Origin: an uncultured Gammaproteobacteria bacterium
Lineage (GTDB): Bacteria > Pseudomonadota > Gammaproteobacteria > PS1 > Pseudothioglobaceae
Length of the DNA stretch: 23,369 nucleotides
Direction of reading: 5' to 3'
Assembly: GCA_929200175.1 (NCBI GenBank)
Contig: CAKMYR010000009.1
Coordinates: forward strand, 1-23,369
Under the pieces are notes generated by a model that made no database searches, had not been told where the DNA came from, and saw only the letters and a program-made list of their open reading frames with translations. A program made the position numbers and the translations under genes. Position 1 is the first letter of the stretch, and every line of letters starts with the position of its first letter. Below are positions 22,849 to 23,369 of the stretch, one piece after another.

Positions 22849-23369
22849 TTATAGAGAAAGATTTTTAATATTTTTAGCAAGTATATTCATTACTGCCATG
22901 CGTACAGCAATGCCGTTGGTAACTTGCTTTAGAATTACGCAATTATCGCTATCAATAATATCTGAATCAATTTCTATATTGCGATTTACAGGTCCTGGAT
23001 GCATTATAATAACATCTTTTTTTGCTAGTTTTAAAGCCTCTTTGGTTAAGCCATAATCATTAAAATAATTTTTCTCATTAGGAATATTGGCTTTTAACAT
23101 TCGTTCTTTTTGGATACGCAAAGTTATTATTACATCACATTGTTTAATGCCAGACTTTAGGTCTTTAAATAGTTTAATGCTGGTACTTATAGCGCCATTA
23201 TATTGAAGTTTTGGCGGTGCTATTAAGCGAATATCATTAACTCCTAAGGTTTTAAGTGCCTGAATATCAGAGTGTGCTACTCTGGAATGAATAATATCTC
23301 CTACAATAGCTACTGATAAATTTGTAAAAGTTTTTTTATATTGATAGATAGTTAACATATCTAATAAAG
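22849..23369 (-). CDS. pyrB: Aspartate carbamoyltransferase catalytic subunit, C-terminal part
   Basis: The frame stays open to the right edge (the residues before the first internal Met read LLD, as in the family's Q-A-L-L-D-M-x-T-I), so the true start is outside the window and the ATG at 23358 is internal. The 172 complete codons cover the aspartate-binding half of ATCase, which condenses carbamoyl phosphate and aspartate in pyrimidine synthesis. Recognised blocks are VAIVGDIIHSRVAHS near the start, the DVIITLRIQKERM loop with the Q-x-E-R substrate residues, and the hallmark IMHPGPVNRNIEI. It ends KNIKNLSL just short of the argG stop. A downstream dihydroorotase-like pyrC gene is not present. 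Upstream neighbours are beyond the window. Confidence 0.95.
   Translation of the reverse strand, partial: LLDMLTIYQYKKTFTNLSVAIVGDIIHSRVAHSDIQALKTLGVNDIRLIAPPKLQYNGAISTSIKLFKDLKSGIKQCDVIITLRIQKERMLKANIPNEKNYFNDYGLTKEALKLAKKDVIIMHPGPVNRNIEIDSDIIDSDNCVILKQVTNGIAVRMAVMNILAKNIKNLSL

Noticed and set aside
1..23369. Search for mobile elements, CRISPR arrays, toxin-antitoxin or phage defence genes
   Set aside because: All long frames are explained by conserved housekeeping or secretion genes. No regularly spaced repeats, terminal inverted repeats or transposase/integrase motifs were seen.

Overview
The window is a very A+T-rich (by eye, well over two-thirds A+T), densely packed piece of a gammaproteobacterial chromosome. 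The gammaproteobacterial call rests on several things: a type II secretion (Gsp) operon in the order C-D-E-F-G-H-I-J-K-L-M-N; pgsA followed directly by tRNA-Gly(GCC) and tRNA-Cys(GCA), as in Escherichia coli pgsA-glyW-cysT; cmoA; ubiC; and a rhodanese gene directly upstream of gpsA. A low-GC, streamlined lineage is likely. A marine Thioglobaceae/SUP05-type bacterium is one possibility, but the sequence alone does not prove it. I see no insertion sequence, phage, integrase, CRISPR array or toxin-antitoxin gene. All genes share similar base composition and look native.

Layout. (1) 1-458, minus: the 5' part of a thioredoxin-fold/AhpC-TSA-like gene, divergent from (2) 579-2896, plus: a lipid A phosphoethanolamine transferase (eptA) and a PAP2-family phosphatase, probably an outer-membrane lipid A remodelling pair. 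(3) 2930-3763, plus: rplM-rpsI (L13, S9). (4) 3774-6506, minus: trpG/pabA, a membrane-anchored rhodanese, gpsA and a Bax-like glucosaminidase-domain gene, whose ends overlap by 1, 4 and 4 nt. (5) 6718-8256, minus: HIT protein, ubiC and cmoA, preceded by dapB at 8357-9085. (6) 9225-19216, plus: the gspCDEFGHIJKLMN operon, nearly all genes touching or overlapping, with a canonical extended -10 promoter just upstream. (7) 19362-20257, plus: tRNA-Arg(ACG), pgsA, tRNA-Gly(GCC), tRNA-Cys(GCA), with a good sigma-70 promoter. (8) 20309-21292, minus: a membrane-anchored alpha/beta hydrolase. (9) 21629-22843, plus: argG, convergent with the 3' part of pyrB, which runs off the right edge.

How the parts fit. 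The secretion operon encodes the inner-membrane platform (GspC, F, L, M), the cytoplasmic ATPase (GspE), the outer-membrane secretin (GspD), the major pseudopilin (GspG), all four minor pseudopilins (GspH, I, J, K) and GspN. The prepilin peptidase GspO and a pilotin are not in the window. The remaining genes are housekeeping: translation, phospholipid synthesis (gpsA, pgsA), chorismate-derived metabolites (trpG, ubiC, cmoA), lysine/diaminopimelate (dapB), arginine (argG) and pyrimidines (pyrB).

No wholly new system is visible. The points most worth a second look are an unusually short GspL, a 22-codon ORF that bridges gspD and gspE, the eptA-PAP2 pair, and the absence of grxC and secB between the rhodanese gene and gpsA. 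Several start codons need correction from the longest ORF: rplM at 2930, gspJ at 15769 and the hydrolase at 21292.
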